A stretch of 6,097 nucleotides of DNA from Gammaproteobacteria bacterium (lineage in GTDB: Bacteria > Pseudomonadota > Gammaproteobacteria > Steroidobacterales > Steroidobacteraceae), in the NCBI GenBank assembly GCA_030040235.1, contig JASHUC010000544.1:1-6097 (forward strand), given 5' to 3'. Below, in pieces: positions 5,632 through 6,097 of this stretch; the stretch's first letter is position 1, and the number at the start of each line of letters is the position of its first letter. The position numbers and the translations under genes were made by a program. The notes under the pieces were generated by a model. It had not been told where the DNA came from. It did not search any database and saw nothing but the letters and a program-made list of their open reading frames with translations.

Positions 5632-6097
5632 CTACTGCCGAGCGGCCCAGGCGAGTCCGTCCGGCCGCGGACCCACATCGATGTGGTCCACGGGCGTGAG
5701 CGTGCTCATATCCAGAACCACCACGGTGTTGTCGGACGTGCAGGCGACGTAGGCTCGCCGGTCATCGGGGGCGACGAGCACGCCGGCGCAGCCGTGGCCG
5801 GCACGAATGCGCTTGACCTCGGTGCGGGTCCTCGCGTCGTACACCAGGACCTCGCCGGTGCGCAGGCTCGAGACGAGTACACGGCGGCCATCGTGGGTAA
5901 ACCTCACACGGTTGGCGCCGACGGCGTTCGCATCGAGCACCTGTGCGACTCGCTTGGCGGCAGTGTCGATCACGTAGATCCGGCCCGATCCGGAGGCGGC
6001 CGTCCAGAGTTCCCTGCCGTCCGGAGACACGTCGAATCCCTCCGTGCCCCGCTCGGTCGGCACGAGGGTATGGACCCACACGAGCGGGCGGGCGAGG
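5632..6097 (-). CDS. YVTN/YncE-like beta-propeller protein, 5' end outside window
   Basis: The frame is open from the right edge to a TAG at 5634-5632, giving 154 visible codons. A GTG at 6081 could be read as a start, but the frame continues to the edge (LARPLVWVHT...) and the sequence begins in mid-propeller, so the gene almost certainly starts outside. Three blades are visible, each about 42 residues: one with DVSPDGRELWTAASGSGRIY, one with RFTHDGRRVLVSSLRTGEVL and one with VAPDDRRAYVACTSDNTVVV. The C-terminus then starts a last strand, GPRPDGLAWAA, that would close the ring. The 'AYVAC.SDNTVVVLD' form is the classical YVTN repeat. Such proteins are usually exported, and some bind metals or act with redox or cell-surface systems; the signal peptide, if any, is not visible. 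It converges on the dioxygenase gene with 21 bp between stop codons and no visible terminator hairpin. Function is unknown. Confidence 0.85.
   Translation of the reverse strand, partial: LARPLVWVHTLVPTERGTEGFDVSPDGRELWTAASGSGRIYVIDTAAKRVAQVLDANAVGANRVRFTHDGRRVLVSSLRTGEVLVYDARTRTEVKRIRAGHGCAGVLVAPDDRRAYVACTSDNTVVVLDMSTLTPVDHIDVGPRPDGLAWAARQ

Overview
This is a GC-rich (roughly two-thirds by eye), gene-dense bacterial window with strong G/C third-position bias. The gene content (an MttB-superfamily methyltransferase, a W-rich lipoprotein, a PAPS-type sulfotransferase, a lignostilbene-type dioxygenase and a YVTN beta-propeller) suggests a proteobacterium, perhaps an environmental gamma-, beta- or alphaproteobacterium. 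That assignment is an inference; there is no rRNA or other phylogenetic marker. I see no tRNA, rRNA, CRISPR array, transposase or phage gene.

Layout. The left half is on the minus strand. Reading away from a divergent centre near 3142-3215, it holds an O-methyltransferase-like class I SAM methyltransferase (2467-3141), a small WXXGXW-repeat lipoprotein (2009-2344), a trimethylamine methyltransferase (MttB) superfamily protein without pyrrolysine (396-1934), and the first 118 codons of a PhnD/SsuA-type substrate-binding-like protein that runs off the left edge (1-354). The right half is on the plus strand: a PAPS-dependent sulfotransferase (3216-4121, GTG start), then after 25 bp a carotenoid/stilbene cleavage dioxygenase with its own Shine-Dalgarno (4147-5610). 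A minus-strand YVTN/YncE-like beta-propeller (5632 to beyond 6097, 5' end outside the window) converges on it with only 21 bp between the stop codons.

How the genes may work together. The dioxygenase has the four iron histidines and also the Tyr/Lys pair that lignostilbene dioxygenases use to hold a 4-hydroxyl. It therefore probably cleaves a 4-hydroxystilbene or isoeugenol-like phenolic rather than a carotenoid. An aryl-type sulfotransferase lies directly upstream in the same direction, and an O-methyltransferase is divergently transcribed from the shared 74-bp gap. Together they look like a small phenolic tailoring and cleavage locus, which is an inference. The MttB homologue with a transporter-like binding protein 41 bp downstream may be a separate unit for a methylated, possibly quaternary-amine, compound; no corrinoid protein is visible here. 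Nothing in the window is clearly a new class of system. The most useful points are the substrate-type prediction for the dioxygenase, the pairing with the sulfotransferase, and the MttB/binding-protein pair.
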